Of a DNA stretch of 51,695 nucleotides, positions 1-7,910 are shown one piece after another (position 1 is the stretch's first letter; each line of letters opens with the position of its first letter). Under the pieces are notes generated by a model, which had not been told where the DNA came from, made no database searches, and was given only the letters and a program-made list of their open reading frames with translations. A program made the translations under genes and the position numbers. The stretch covers positions 797,159 to 848,853 of the forward strand of contig NZ_CP013015.1 in NCBI RefSeq assembly GCF_001577525.1, in the 5' to 3' direction. Source of the DNA: Candidatus Desulfofervidus auxilii. Lineage in GTDB: Bacteria; Desulfobacterota; Desulfofervidia; Desulfofervidales; Desulfofervidaceae.

Positions 1-638
1 CCAATCATCTTTATTTTAAGTAAAGCTCCCATAGTAAGTCCCTTATATCTCGAAAAATCAGGATACCTTACCAGAAGCCTCAACATCTTCTTGCTGTCTG
101 TATCACCAATCTCTAATATCTCAGGACATACTTCTAATAGCCTTTTTCGAAGCCTGTTTTGCAACCTTATCTTCTCATCTATCAGGGTTTGTTGATGCCG
201 AGACAGAATCTTTAACTTTTCATTGATTTTTGTTGCCTTCTCTACCGCAATGAATGCCTTTTCATTTTCAGCGTCTAAATAATCTCTTAATTTCAGCATT
301 TTTGCTAACATTTTTGCGTCCCTTTTATCGTTACGCCATTCTGCCCCAAATACATTCCGAAATTGTTTTAATTTTAAATTATCTACATTGTATAAGGTGA
401 ATCCGCTCTCTATAAGTATCCGATCAAATGGTGCTCCGTATCCATTCTTTCCTTCAATTGCAAATGATATTATCCCACCTTCTCTTTTCTCAATCTCTCT
501 AAATTCTCTAACTGCCTTATAAAATTCACTGAATTTGTGTGCTATCTTCTGGTCATACAAAATCTGTTCTTCATCATCCATGATAATTATGTGATGATTA
601 TCACTGCCAATATCGATTCCTCCAGATAACCTTTTCAC
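1..638 (-). CDS. IS110-family DEDD transposase (bridge-RNA-guided recombinase type), N-terminal part
   Basis: About 212 codons are visible; the C-terminus runs off the window. It starts at GTG 638, preceded by AAGGAGG with a 7-base spacer. The RuvC-like DEDD residues can be placed: D9 in GIDIGSDNHH, E62 in FAIEGKNGYG, and D104 and D107 in NDKRDAKML. This spacing closely resembles the D/E/D-x2-D arrangement of IS621 and other IS110 recombinases. Residues of roughly 130-175 are charged and helical, matching the coiled coil that joins the RuvC-like domain to the C-terminal serine domain in the family. Known members cut and exchange DNA through a RuvC-like pocket plus a C-terminal serine, guided by a non-coding RNA from the element end. 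The C-terminal fragment at 51381-51695 probably shows what the missing part looks like. Confidence 0.93.
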   Translation of the reverse strand, partial: MKRLSGGIDIGSDNHHIIIMDDEEQILYDQKIAHKFSEFYKAVREFREIEKREGGIISFAIEGKNGYGAPFDRILIESGFTLYNVDNLKLKQFRNVFGAEWRNDKRDAKMLAKMLKLRDYLDAENEKAFIAVEKATKINEKLKILSRHQQTLIDEKIRLQNRLRKRLLEVCPEILEIGDTDSKKMLRLLVRYPDFSRYKGLTMGALLKIKMI

Positions 639-675
639 GCCTCACCCTCCTTTATGTTTGATATTTTATGGCTCT

Positions 676-820
676 GCCAATACCTTTATCCCGTCTATAA
701 TAGCCACTTAAAGGCACCTTTCCATTAGACAGGGTATTGGCAGGAGAACATCCGGCAATTCAAACCGAGTCACAATAATTCAACATTATTGACTGACCCC
801 GTTAGCCACAAATGTTCCCC
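676..820 (-). ncRNA. Putative IS110 bridge RNA with readable target and donor guides
   Basis: In transposase sense the segment forms two successive hairpins with internal loops. The first has the stem 820-812/751-743 (GGGGAACAU with AUGUUCUCC, one G-U pair). Inside it are GGGGUC at 800-795, an apical hairpin (CAATAAT 773-779 with ATTATTG 785-791 on the plus strand), then GGUUUGA at 766-760. The second has the stem 741-733/684-676 (GCCAAUACC with GGUAUUGGC, 9 of 9). Inside it are AAUGGAAAG at 726-718 and AUUAUAGA at 701-694. These four words match, in order, left target, right target, transposase-3' donor end and transposase-5' donor end, as read from the element junctions in this window. Order and position (upstream of the transposase, target loop before donor loop) fit the known IS621 bridge RNA. 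RNA ends are not determined; expression is inferred. Confidence 0.85.
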
Positions 821-898
821 TAGCCATTTATCATTTATATCACATAAAGAAGGCTTCTTAATTTCATTCCCTATTTTTTACTCTCACTTTTAATTATA

Positions 899-995
899 GA
901 CCCCAATTCCACTACATTTGGCTATTTCATTCCCTCAATATTTCACTACTCACTGATTTAATGTTTTGGCATTTGGATTTTGAAATTTGGATTTT
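899..995. repeat. Intergenic repeat module C, copy 1 (flank of the left IS110 element)
   Basis: These 97 bases, starting GACCCCAATTCCACTAC and ending in a TTTGGATTTTGAAATTTGG-like stretch, recur at 18208-18313. There are only two substitutions and an 8-base TTTTGGCA duplication in the second copy. Here the module begins exactly at the IS110 left end and lacks the module A that precedes it at 17849. No coding potential is apparent. Confidence 0.9.
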
Positions 996-1203
996 AGGGG
1001 ATAGATTTCATGTCAACAAGGAACCAATTTTATAAATTCCTATACATCAAGAAAGCTTGATACAGAGTAAGGCAAAGTTAAGCAAATTGCTTCTAAATTT
1101 TTTTTTTAAAAAATTATGACCCAAAATCCTCACAAATATTTTATTTACCCCTTGCAATTTATTTTAATTTGTTTTATTAGAGAAAAATAGGCAGAAAATC
1201 CTA
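996..1203. other. Non-coding stretch, nothing recognised
   Basis: About 200 AT-rich bases between repeat module C and the promoter of the secreted-protein gene. It contains long A/T runs (around 1099-1112) but no open frame with a ribosome binding site, no strong hairpin and no match to the other repeats in the window. Confidence 0.5.
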
Positions 1204-1232
1204 TTGACAGGGCGTTTGCATTTTGTTAATAT
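1204..1232 (+). promoter_or_regulatory. Sigma-70-type promoter for the cysteine-rich secreted protein gene
   Basis: A perfect TTGACA (1204-1209) is followed after 17 bases by TAATAT (1227-1232). The start codon is at 1411, so the transcript would have an unusually long leader of about 170 bases compared with most genes in this window. Two purine-rich Shine-Dalgarno-like stretches lie in the leader, one at 1318-1325 and one directly before the gene at 1397-1405. Confidence 0.6.
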
Positions 1233-1410
1233 GGTGCTTAAATTTTTTATTGACATTTATTGTGATTTCTGGTAAGAAGGACATCAAAGGAGATACGGTG
1301 TTTAAAAAAACAAGGAGAAAGGAGGTGAGGGTGAGAGGAGGGAAGAAAAGAACATTTGGGTTTTTTGAGGTATTGGGTATGGTTAAATTATTTAACAAGG
1401 AGGTGTAGTA

Positions 1411-2439
1411 ATGAAGTTAAGTAAGGTTTTAGTAGTATTAAGTTTGGTAATGGGTTTGGTATTTATGGCCGGTAATGTGAAGGCAGCAAATTCAATGAGT
1501 GATAATGTCCCTGGGAATGCCTCGTTTGCCTATTTTTATGCTACTCCAGGTTGCATTTCAACTGTAATCCAAATTCACAATATATCTGATGAAGACCAAT
1601 GTATCCACATCGTTCCCTTTGACCGTTGCAGTATTCCAGGATATGATTACCAGTTTTGTGTATCTGAGCGCGGCACACTTATCCTTATCATTGATGCAAC
1701 CTCTGATGGTTATGGAACTATAACCCCAATTTGCGATGAAGAGCAGATGGACACAAAGGAGATGGGAATTTCTGGCCTCTCTGATGGTACAATTATTGGT
1801 TATATGTTTATTTCTGCAATAGAGTCAGAGGGTTGCAAGGCAGGCGAGATCTGCACCTGCAATAGCCCTGACATAGATAATCTTGTAGGTAACAATCCTC
1901 TTATTGTTTCTACTGCCCTTGTACAGTCCACCTGGTGGGTTGCTGCAAATGCTGCCATGGTGCAAAACTTAACTGATGGTGAAGTAAATACAGAAGGCTA
2001 TATTGATAGCGGAACAGACATCCTCAATGGGGCTTGTGTGAATCTTTATGGAAGGTGGTATGATGACACAACCACAAATGGAAATCTAGTGCTTGTCTTT
2101 CCAGTTGGAGCAGTAGCTTGCACAGAGTCTTGCGATGATAGTGCCTGCGGTACAGGAGATGGTTACTACATAACTGGTTATAGCTATGATGAGGACCAGC
2201 ACCCAACTTCCTTCCACAAGTGTGTGGAGGAGGCCAATATGATACCTTTTGGCGCTATTGGTCTGCCCACTGGTGGTGCAACCTCAGGTTGGATTGAGAT
2301 TGACAATACAACTGCAACTGCATTTGGATTTACTATAATGGAAGATGGTGTACGTTGCGATGCACTGCCACTCTTTAAAGAAGGCACAACCGGCCAAGAA
2401 GCAGGTTGCCCAGCATGTAGGCTTCCTAGTGGTGGGTAG
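1411..2439 (+). CDS. Cysteine-rich secreted protein of unknown function
   Basis: The 342-residue product begins with a clear signal peptide: KLSK, then a hydrophobic stretch, with probable cleavage near NVKA-A at about residue 26. The mature part is rich in Thr, Asp, Gly and has roughly 17 cysteines, many in short clusters (ICTC, CTESCDDSAC, CPAC). There is no CxxCH haem site and no zinc-finger pattern, so disulfides in an exported protein are the likelier role. No catalytic motif is recognised. Start choice is firm: AAGGAGGTG ends 5 bases before the ATG. The gene has its own consensus promoter and a 15-bp terminator, so it is a single-gene unit of probably high expression. Its base composition is visibly less AT-rich than the membrane-protein genes downstream. 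Confidence 0.8.
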   Translation: MKLSKVLVVLSLVMGLVFMAGNVKAANSMSDNVPGNASFAYFYATPGCISTVIQIHNISDEDQCIHIVPFDRCSIPGYDYQFCVSERGTLILIIDATSDGYGTITPICDEEQMDTKEMGISGLSDGTIIGYMFISAIESEGCKAGEICTCNSPDIDNLVGNNPLIVSTALVQSTWWVAANAAMVQNLTDGEVNTEGYIDSGTDILNGACVNLYGRWYDDTTTNGNLVLVFPVGAVACTESCDDSACGTGDGYYITGYSYDEDQHPTSFHKCVEEANMIPFGAIGLPTGGATSGWIEIDNTTATAFGFTIMEDGVRCDALPLFKEGTTGQEAGCPACRLPSGG

Positions 2440-2456
2440 TTTTTAAGTAACTAAAC

Positions 2457-2492
2457 AAAAGGGTTCCTGCCTTTTAGGCAGGAACCCTTTTT
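2457..2492 (+). terminator. Strong intrinsic terminator after the secreted-protein gene
   Basis: A perfect 15-bp stem (2457-2471 with 2477-2491) closes a 5-base TTTTA loop and runs into a T-rich tail (TTTTTATTT). It is the clearest factor-independent terminator in the window. The next start codon follows only 16 bases later. Confidence 0.92.
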
Positions 2493-2507
2493 ATTTGGAT
2501 AAAGATT

Positions 2508-2924
2508 ATGAAGAAAAAGTTATGGCTCTTCCTGTTGGTGTTTTTCTTTATTTCCTGCTATGCCTTTCGTCCTGAGGGTGAGACCTTACAGGAGGCCTGG
2601 TATAGATACTGGAGCTACATAAAGCAGCGGGAGTTTAAAAAGGCATTTTATTATGAGCACCTCTGCCTTTCTTCTGAGAGGACCCCAGAAGAATATGCAA
2701 AGGGCATGGCCACTTCACTGAAGGTAAAGAAATTTGAACTCCTTGAGATAGGAAAGGAGGGCTCAGGTCCCATGGGTTCTACGCTGATAAAAATGAGGCT
2801 TGTTACAAATTGGCCCCCTATTATCCACCTTAAAAATGATAGGGTAGTGGTTAAATATGACTACTGGGTAAAAAAGAATAATAGGTGGTATCACTTGAGG
2901 CGTGGTCTTACAGGTTTTTGGTAA
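2508..2924 (+). CDS. Small predicted lipoprotein, function unknown
   Basis: The product is 138 residues. It begins MKKKLWLFLLVFFFISC, a basic n-region plus hydrophobic core ending in a lipobox-like FISC, so lipid attachment at Cys17 is likely, although Phe at -3 is not ideal. The mature part is rich in aromatic and basic residues (EAWYRYWSYIKQ, KKNNRWYHLRRG). This resembles small NTF2-like or DUF4878-like envelope proteins in general layout, but no family can be named with confidence. The ATG lies 16 bases after the terminator hairpin and has no Shine-Dalgarno sequence, so it may depend on read-through or on a promoter overlapping the terminator tail. Confidence 0.7.
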   Translation: MKKKLWLFLLVFFFISCYAFRPEGETLQEAWYRYWSYIKQREFKKAFYYEHLCLSSERTPEEYAKGMATSLKVKKFELLEIGKEGSGPMGSTLIKMRLVTNWPPIIHLKNDRVVVKYDYWVKKNNRWYHLRRGLTGFW

Positions 2925-2990
2925 GCATTTGGGCAGAGCCGACCTTTTAGCAGGTAAGCATATCGGAAATCCCCTTTCTAAATCAAAGGT

Positions 2991-4607
2991 TTAATGCTTT
3001 TTAAATACAAATATAGTCTTTTCTATAATAGCAATGGGTGTTTGTTTTCGATAATAAGAGAGTTCCCTTTTTATCTCCCTTTCTATTTTAGGAGTTAAAT
3101 CAGGCAATAAACTGCTAGGGGGCAAGATAAAAAAAGAACTTCCTATGGCCAGATACTGAGGTTGTTTTTTAAAAGGATTTTCTTCTATAAGATTCACATC
3201 TTTTTCTCCCCATAGCTTTTTATAGTATGCACCCACTGGCTTAAAAAGCTTAAAATTTTGCCCATAACTGGGAAGTAGCCAGCAATTAAAGGCATACACT
3301 TCAATGTTTTCTATATGTTTTTTTTTACCATATTTTGCCAGTGCCTTTATGTCCTGCCCCCATTCTGAGTTAGAATCAGAGAGTTTTTGCCAGCCCCTTT
3401 CATATCCACCAGCTAAGGGATTAAAATAGCTAATATAATGGGGAAAGATAATCACCGCCTCTATTGCTGCCCCCATAATCAATATAGAAATAATTACCTT
3501 TCCATAGATGTTTTTTTGCATCAGCCAGTTAGAAAATCCACTAGCAGCTATAATTAAAAAGGGAAAGACAGGCAGATAGTGCCTTAGGCCAATGTTTATA
3601 TGAGAACTAAAGGCAAAAAAGGAATAATAAACAATAGGAAAAATGATAAAGAGATATTTTTTAAAATTATAAAATATATAAATAATACCAAAAATAAAAA
3701 GGCATAAAATAGGAATAGTTTCTTTTAAAAAAATAGCCATAGGAAAATACCAGGTCCAGCCTTTTAAAGAGTAATTTCCTAATAAATAATTTAAGTGGCC
3801 AGTTTGGTTGTGTTGTATGACCAAATTAATACCCTTTAAAAAATTAGGGGGAAGGAAAAAAGAATTTATAGAAACATGGAAAAAATAACTGGCAGATATT
3901 ACCAACCAGGGAATAAAAAACATAAAAGGTAAGATAGGTCTAAATTGTCTTTTGATTATAATACTTAGCATGACTAGAGCATGAATAGGTAAGAGGATTA
4001 ATAGAGAAAACTTAGTTATTAAACCTAAACCTAAAATAAGACTTAAAAGAAAAAAATTCTTATAACAAGGCTTAATATAACATTTATATAATAAATAAAA
4101 ATACCATAAATAAAATAAAGCACAGCCTACATCAGTATGGATGAGCTTACCATGTCCTAAAAAAGTAGGCTCAAGGCAATAGAACAAAAGGGCAATAATA
4201 CCTGTTTGAGTTCCAAAGATTTCTTTGGTTGCTATGTATATTAAATATCCAAGGAAAATACTGAGCAAAATAGCAAAAAATCTGGCCTTTAAAACAAAAA
4301 AATCAATATGTTTATCATTTAGTCTTATAAAAGAGATAATATATAAAATGGTTTCATGTAAATCAAAGTAATCTTTTAATTTGTTTTTGGGAAATACTAC
4401 TTTTTGGGTAAAATAGGGGATAGTGGCGGACAGAAGCTTAATTAAAGGAGGGTGTTCAGGATTAATATAAAACGCACTTCTTTTTAGATACTCCAAGCCG
4501 GCTATAAGGTGAATTGGCTCATCCGTAGTAAAGGACTTCAAATAGGCCTGGGTAAATAGGTTAAGGCTTAGAAATAGAAACAAGCCTATTAAAACCTTTT
4601 TTTGCAT
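2991..4607 (-). CDS. GT39/ArnT-type membrane glycosyltransferase
   Basis: The 538-residue integral membrane protein has about 10-12 hydrophobic segments. The N-terminal motif FTTDEPIHL (D29-E30) before a luminal loop and INPEHPPLIKLL (residues 48-58) are the signature of the PMT/ArnT superfamily. Those enzymes transfer a sugar from a polyprenyl-phosphate donor on the outer face of the inner membrane. The acceptor cannot be told. The C-terminal soluble portion (about 430-538) is short. An upstream in-frame ATG at 4625 exists, but a promoter with its -10 at 4613-4618 overlaps it, so transcription would begin after that codon; ATG 4607 is therefore preferred. The gene is divergent from another multi-membrane protein. 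Confidence 0.85.
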   Translation of the reverse strand: MQKKVLIGLFLFLSLNLFTQAYLKSFTTDEPIHLIAGLEYLKRSAFYINPEHPPLIKLLSATIPYFTQKVVFPKNKLKDYFDLHETILYIISFIRLNDKHIDFFVLKARFFAILLSIFLGYLIYIATKEIFGTQTGIIALLFYCLEPTFLGHGKLIHTDVGCALFYLWYFYLLYKCYIKPCYKNFFLLSLILGLGLITKFSLLILLPIHALVMLSIIIKRQFRPILPFMFFIPWLVISASYFFHVSINSFFLPPNFLKGINLVIQHNQTGHLNYLLGNYSLKGWTWYFPMAIFLKETIPILCLFIFGIIYIFYNFKKYLFIIFPIVYYSFFAFSSHINIGLRHYLPVFPFLIIAASGFSNWLMQKNIYGKVIISILIMGAAIEAVIIFPHYISYFNPLAGGYERGWQKLSDSNSEWGQDIKALAKYGKKKHIENIEVYAFNCWLLPSYGQNFKLFKPVGAYYKKLWGEKDVNLIEENPFKKQPQYLAIGSSFFILPPSSLLPDLTPKIEREIKRELSYYRKQTPIAIIEKTIFVFKKH

Positions 4608-4612
4608 GCCGC

Positions 4613-4641
4613 ATTTTATTTGCATGAAGATTATGTGTCAA
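4613..4641 (-). promoter_or_regulatory. Promoter of the GT39 gene, implying a leaderless transcript
   Basis: On the minus strand TTGACA (4641-4636) and TAAAAT (4618-4613) are separated by 17 bases. Five bases separate the -10 from ATG 4607, so the predicted start of transcription coincides with the start codon. There is no Shine-Dalgarno sequence. Confidence 0.65.
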
Positions 4642-4672
4642 GAAAAATATAGAAACCTAGAATTTTTTAAGG

Positions 4673-4678
4673 TATAAT
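4673..4678 (+). promoter_or_regulatory. -10 box for the GT-C-like membrane protein gene
   Basis: A perfect TATAAT lies 15 bases before ATG 4694, giving a leader of only about 9 bases. No convincing -35 is seen at the normal distance and no ribosome binding site fits in the leader. Confidence 0.45.
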
Positions 4679-4693
4679 CTGTTCCAATCTTTT

Positions 4694-6328
4694 ATGAAAT
4701 TTAATCAGTCTAAATTAATTTATTTTGGTGTTGTCCTTTTTTTCTATTTTTTAACTGCCCTACCATTTTTTGGCATCTGGTTTCTACCGGATGACTTTGT
4801 CTCTATATATGGCTCAATGCAAAATCCTTTGAAGCTTTTATTTTCCAGAGAGGATTATGCCCTCTTTAATCGCTGGTTCTTTACCCCTTTATTGCCTCTT
4901 TCCTTTAAATTAGATGGGCATCTATTTAAGTTAAACCCTATAGGCTATCACTTTCATAATTATTTAGTTATCCTTATGAATGCCATAGTAATATACAAAA
5001 TAGCCAGGTTTTACCTCCCAGGTTTCCACTCTCTCTTATCTTCCCTCTTTTTTCTCTTTTCTATCCCCGCATTTGTCAATATTGGGGCACTTTCATGGAG
5101 GCACTATATCTGGGGATCTCTTTTCACACTCCTTAGTTTTTATCTATACAAACGCTTTGAGCAGACAAATATTAGGAAATTTTTGATATCCTCAATCATG
5201 TGTTACCTTATTGCTATACTCTTTAAATCCGCCTTTGCTCCATTGCCTTTGGCTTTCTTTTTTTTACCTAAATTAAGGCCAAGCAAGCGAATTAAAATCT
5301 TTGGCATTTATATGTGTATATTCCTGTTTTATCTAATATGGAGAGTCTATATCCTGGGAGGGTTTGGTGGATATTTTTTTATCCCCTCACCCACTGTATC
5401 AGAGTCTATTTTTACAATTTTATTTAAAATACCTTATATTATATCAAAAACCATTTGGAAAATACCATTCTTTATCTATTTTATCTCCATCGGCCTGTAT
5501 TTTATAAAACCAAGGTTGGGAATATATATATTTTTGATGAGTTTATTGAGCATAAGCCCATTTATCTTCACTACTGTGGATAATAGTTACGGTTTTGCCC
5601 CCAGATTTATTTTACTATCTGCGATTATCTCTATAGCTATCTCTTTTCTTATATACTATATTAGCAGAAAGATAAAAAATGATCTTAAAAATTACGTTAT
5701 TTCCTTTATGTGCGCTCTAATTTTGGTTTTACAGGTAATGGACCTACCTAAGGCATTTTCTGAATTAAATATTCAGGGCAAATTTGTGAAAAATACCTGC
5801 CAAAGATTATCAAATCAAAAATTCAAAATTGTCTATGACCGCTATGTCTGGATATACAATTATTTTTATTTGGTAAAAAACCAGTTTTTTAAAAAAGAAT
5901 TAAATTTAGTTGGTATTGGGACATTAACCAGGGATAATTTAGCCTTAGACCTTTACCTGTATCAAAAGTATATATGTTCACTTTCTGAAGAAGATAATAT
6001 ATTCATTCCTTCTCAAGGTAAGGTTTTAAAATACAGAGATTTAAGGAAAATGCTTGGAACTTTGGAGCGAAAACAGATGCTTAAAAAACCAGATATAAGG
6101 TTAAATATCAAATCTCATATATTAAAGGCAACGATTGTAGACAAAAGGACTGATGGTATGTTTAAGGCCTATTTCTTTTCCCGATTAGGAGAAAAAAATA
6201 TCATCTTTTATGGTGTACCTATAAATAAAAAATCATTTTCTTGCCCCATTAGAAAAGGTGAGCAGATATTATTTTTATTTATCTCTCCTGGGAAAAAATT
6301 CAGTGTACCTTTGGTATTTAGAGGTTAG
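4694..6328 (+). CDS. Polytopic membrane protein, probable GT-C-fold glycosyltransferase
   Basis: The 544-residue protein has about ten hydrophobic segments in residues 8-355 and a soluble C-terminal part. Near the N-terminus, after the first membrane segment, LPDDF (D33-D34) occupies the place of the acidic donor-site motif of GT-C enzymes. PIGYHFHNYLVILMNA follows, a pattern often seen in uncharacterised bacterial GT-C-like proteins. No sugar or acceptor can be inferred. It is transcribed away from the GT39 gene with 86 bases between the starts, and the two may act in the same envelope glycan pathway (inference from position only). Confidence 0.65.
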   Translation: MKFNQSKLIYFGVVLFFYFLTALPFFGIWFLPDDFVSIYGSMQNPLKLLFSREDYALFNRWFFTPLLPLSFKLDGHLFKLNPIGYHFHNYLVILMNAIVIYKIARFYLPGFHSLLSSLFFLFSIPAFVNIGALSWRHYIWGSLFTLLSFYLYKRFEQTNIRKFLISSIMCYLIAILFKSAFAPLPLAFFFLPKLRPSKRIKIFGIYMCIFLFYLIWRVYILGGFGGYFFIPSPTVSESIFTILFKIPYIISKTIWKIPFFIYFISIGLYFIKPRLGIYIFLMSLLSISPFIFTTVDNSYGFAPRFILLSAIISIAISFLIYYISRKIKNDLKNYVISFMCALILVLQVMDLPKAFSELNIQGKFVKNTCQRLSNQKFKIVYDRYVWIYNYFYLVKNQFFKKELNLVGIGTLTRDNLALDLYLYQKYICSLSEEDNIFIPSQGKVLKYRDLRKMLGTLERKQMLKKPDIRLNIKSHILKATIVDKRTDGMFKAYFFSRLGEKNIIFYGVPINKKSFSCPIRKGEQILFLFISPGKKFSVPLVFRG

Positions 6329-6426
6329 TAGGGGGCGCGTCTTCACGGTGATGTCTTATAACCTGCGAGTGGAGCGTTAGAATAAAAAATCAATCACGGA
6401 TTTTGGGGAAATAAAAAAACAAATCA

Positions 6427-6455
6427 TTGACACCTTTTATTTTATAAAGTATTTT
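6427..6455 (+). promoter_or_regulatory. Promoter upstream of the decayed coiled-coil gene
   Basis: TTGACA (6427-6432), 17-base spacer, TATTTT (6450-6455). Six bases separate the -10 from ATG 6462, so a transcript would start at the start codon. Confidence 0.55.
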
Positions 6456-6461
6456 TAAGTT

Positions 6462-6914
6462 ATGCAAATATCAGCAGATCTTTATGAATTTGTCATAAAG
6501 GTAGTAGATGATAGGGTGAGAGAAATAAAGGTCACCCGTGAGGATTTTAATGCCTTAAAATAAGTGGTAGAGGAACTGGCTCAGACTCAGAAAAAGACTG
6601 AGGAGCGCCTAGGTAGAGTAGAGGCTGCAGTAGAACAACTGGCTCAGGCACAGAAGAGGACAGAGGAAGAGTTATGTTCTCTTGTTCGGGAACATGCCAA
6701 GACCAGAGAAATGGTAGCTGGGCTTTCAGATACAGTGGGTTATGGCCTTGAAAATCAGGCTTATAAGGCCTTACCCAGGCTCTTAGAAAGAGATTTTGAT
6801 TTAAAGATAAAGGATAGGTTAGCAAGGCGGTATATTGTTTATAAAGACGGTAAAGAGGACAAGGAATATGCCAGGCAAAAAGGGATAAAGGTATATTATT
6901 CATATGAATTTTAA
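6462..6914 (+). pseudogene. Decayed coiled-coil / PD-(D/E)XK-like gene (DUF3782-type), stop codon and internal loss
   Basis: One frame carries two pieces. 6462-6560 encodes MQISADLYEFVIKVVDDR...EDFNALK and ends in TAA at 6561-6563. 6564-6914 continues in the same frame with VVEELAQTQKKTEERL and repeated coiled-coil heptads, then a conserved-looking segment (DTVGYGLENQAYKALPRLL). Full-length relatives known from many thermophiles have these parts joined, followed by a nuclease-like core, and end in a motif like YAREKGIKLYYSYEF. Here KDGKEDKEYARQKGIKVYYSYEF follows directly, so the core seems deleted in frame. Translation from GTG 6564 could still yield a 116-residue protein, but it would lack the presumed active site. 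The family identification is from memory of the family pattern. Confidence 0.6.
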
Positions 6915-6919
6915 TAACT

Positions 6920-7867
6920 ATGTCCTTAAAATCACCCAAAGATATAGAGTTAAAGGAGCTAATTTACCACTACCCCTTTAATCCCTATCGCCGTTATCTC
7001 CTTTTAAAAAAAGAACAGAAAAAACAGGCTCTGTATTTAAAAATAATGAGCTTTCTGGAAAAAGAGGGTGAAGTCTTAAAAGTCAGCCATCAAGGTAAAA
7101 AAGGCTTGGCCATTGTAAGAAAATTGCCCTGGGATAGTAATTTTTTTAATGTTCCTATGGGGGCAATAGAGGCTATTTTCTCTGAAAAGAATGAAGAAAG
7201 CTTGATTTCTGCTATTTTTGATAAAGCATTATCTTGGTTTAAAGAAAAGGGGATAAAACACATTACCTTTAAAGTAGATACTACAGATACAAAAGCCATT
7301 CTTACTTCTCAAAAAAAAAGTTTTTATTTGGTAGATACCCTTTGCACCTATCTATATGCCAAAAATTATACTGAAGCCAAACCTATAAAACAGTTTTTTG
7401 AATTGCGTCCTTTTCAACCAAAAGACTTAGAAGCTATTTTAAAAATTGTGGAATATGCCTTTAAAGAGCATCGCAATCGGTTTATGAATGACCCGTATCT
7501 TTCTAAGACAGGTATGTTAGAACTTTATAAGGCATGGATAAAAAATTTTATAAAGGAAGGTTATCTTATTGTAGCTGAAAGAAAAGGGAATATAGCCGGT
7601 TTTTTAGGGTATTTCCGTTTGCCAGAGCTGTGTAATTTAACAGGCAAACTCCATGTAGGACATGTTCTTACCGCAGTTGGCCCTAAAGGAAAAGGGGCCC
7701 ATGCCCAGCTTATTGCTTATCTAGGAGATGCTCCATTTTATCCTGATACCGTTGAAGGCACTGCCTCTATTTCTAATACCATTGCCCAGAATATTTGGAT
7801 AAAAATACTCCGCCCTAGAATAATCAGAACCCAATATGTATTTCACTACTTCTTTGATAAGGGGTAA
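6920..7867 (+). CDS. GNAT-family N-acetyltransferase, WecD/RffC-like
   Basis: The product is 315 residues. The N-terminal region contains LPWDSNFFNVPMG (residues 69-81), a motif found at the start of WecD-type sugar N-acetyltransferases (typically WDSxFFG). The second half carries a GNAT core: ELRPFQPKDLEAILKI, GYLIVAERKGNIAGFLGYF, and HVLTAVGPKGKGAHAQLI, the last resembling the acetyl-CoA pyrophosphate loop. A sugar nucleotide or lipid-linked sugar is the probable substrate, which would suit the two membrane glycosyltransferases upstream; this is inference. The start ATG is 5 bases after the stop of the decayed gene, with no obvious Shine-Dalgarno. Confidence 0.72.
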   Translation: MSLKSPKDIELKELIYHYPFNPYRRYLLLKKEQKKQALYLKIMSFLEKEGEVLKVSHQGKKGLAIVRKLPWDSNFFNVPMGAIEAIFSEKNEESLISAIFDKALSWFKEKGIKHITFKVDTTDTKAILTSQKKSFYLVDTLCTYLYAKNYTEAKPIKQFFELRPFQPKDLEAILKIVEYAFKEHRNRFMNDPYLSKTGMLELYKAWIKNFIKEGYLIVAERKGNIAGFLGYFRLPELCNLTGKLHVGHVLTAVGPKGKGAHAQLIAYLGDAPFYPDTVEGTASISNTIAQNIWIKILRPRIIRTQYVFHYFFDKG

Positions 7868-7910
7868 TTTTTTATTTTGCCATACTCTAATTTTGGTTTA
7901 TTATAAAAAT

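Larger units (their letters stand above)
1..900 (-). mobile_element. IS110-family element, 5' (left-end) part, cut by the window start
   Basis: The transposase reads on the minus strand, so its 5' side lies at higher coordinates. The element end is placed at 898/899, with the shared core dinucleotide GA at 899-900. At that point the flanking DNA becomes identical to the repeat module C that follows GA in the uninterrupted repeat at 18208. The element therefore contains the N-terminal two thirds of the transposase (1-638) and a 260-base non-coding left end (639-898) that carries the putative bridge RNA. The right end of this copy lies outside the window. Family assignment is firm from the DEDD residues of the protein; the exact boundary is inferred from the empty/filled site comparison. 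Confidence 0.88.

Noticed and set aside
1223-1408. 61-codon frame in the leader of the secreted-protein gene
   Set aside because: Its ATG overlaps the -10 box region and has no ribosome binding site. A shorter GTG-start version is only mentioned as a possibility.
6547-6939. 130-codon minus-strand frame opposite the decayed coiled-coil gene
   Set aside because: It lies antisense to coiled-coil codons, has no start signals, and reads as proline/leucine-rich shadow sequence.
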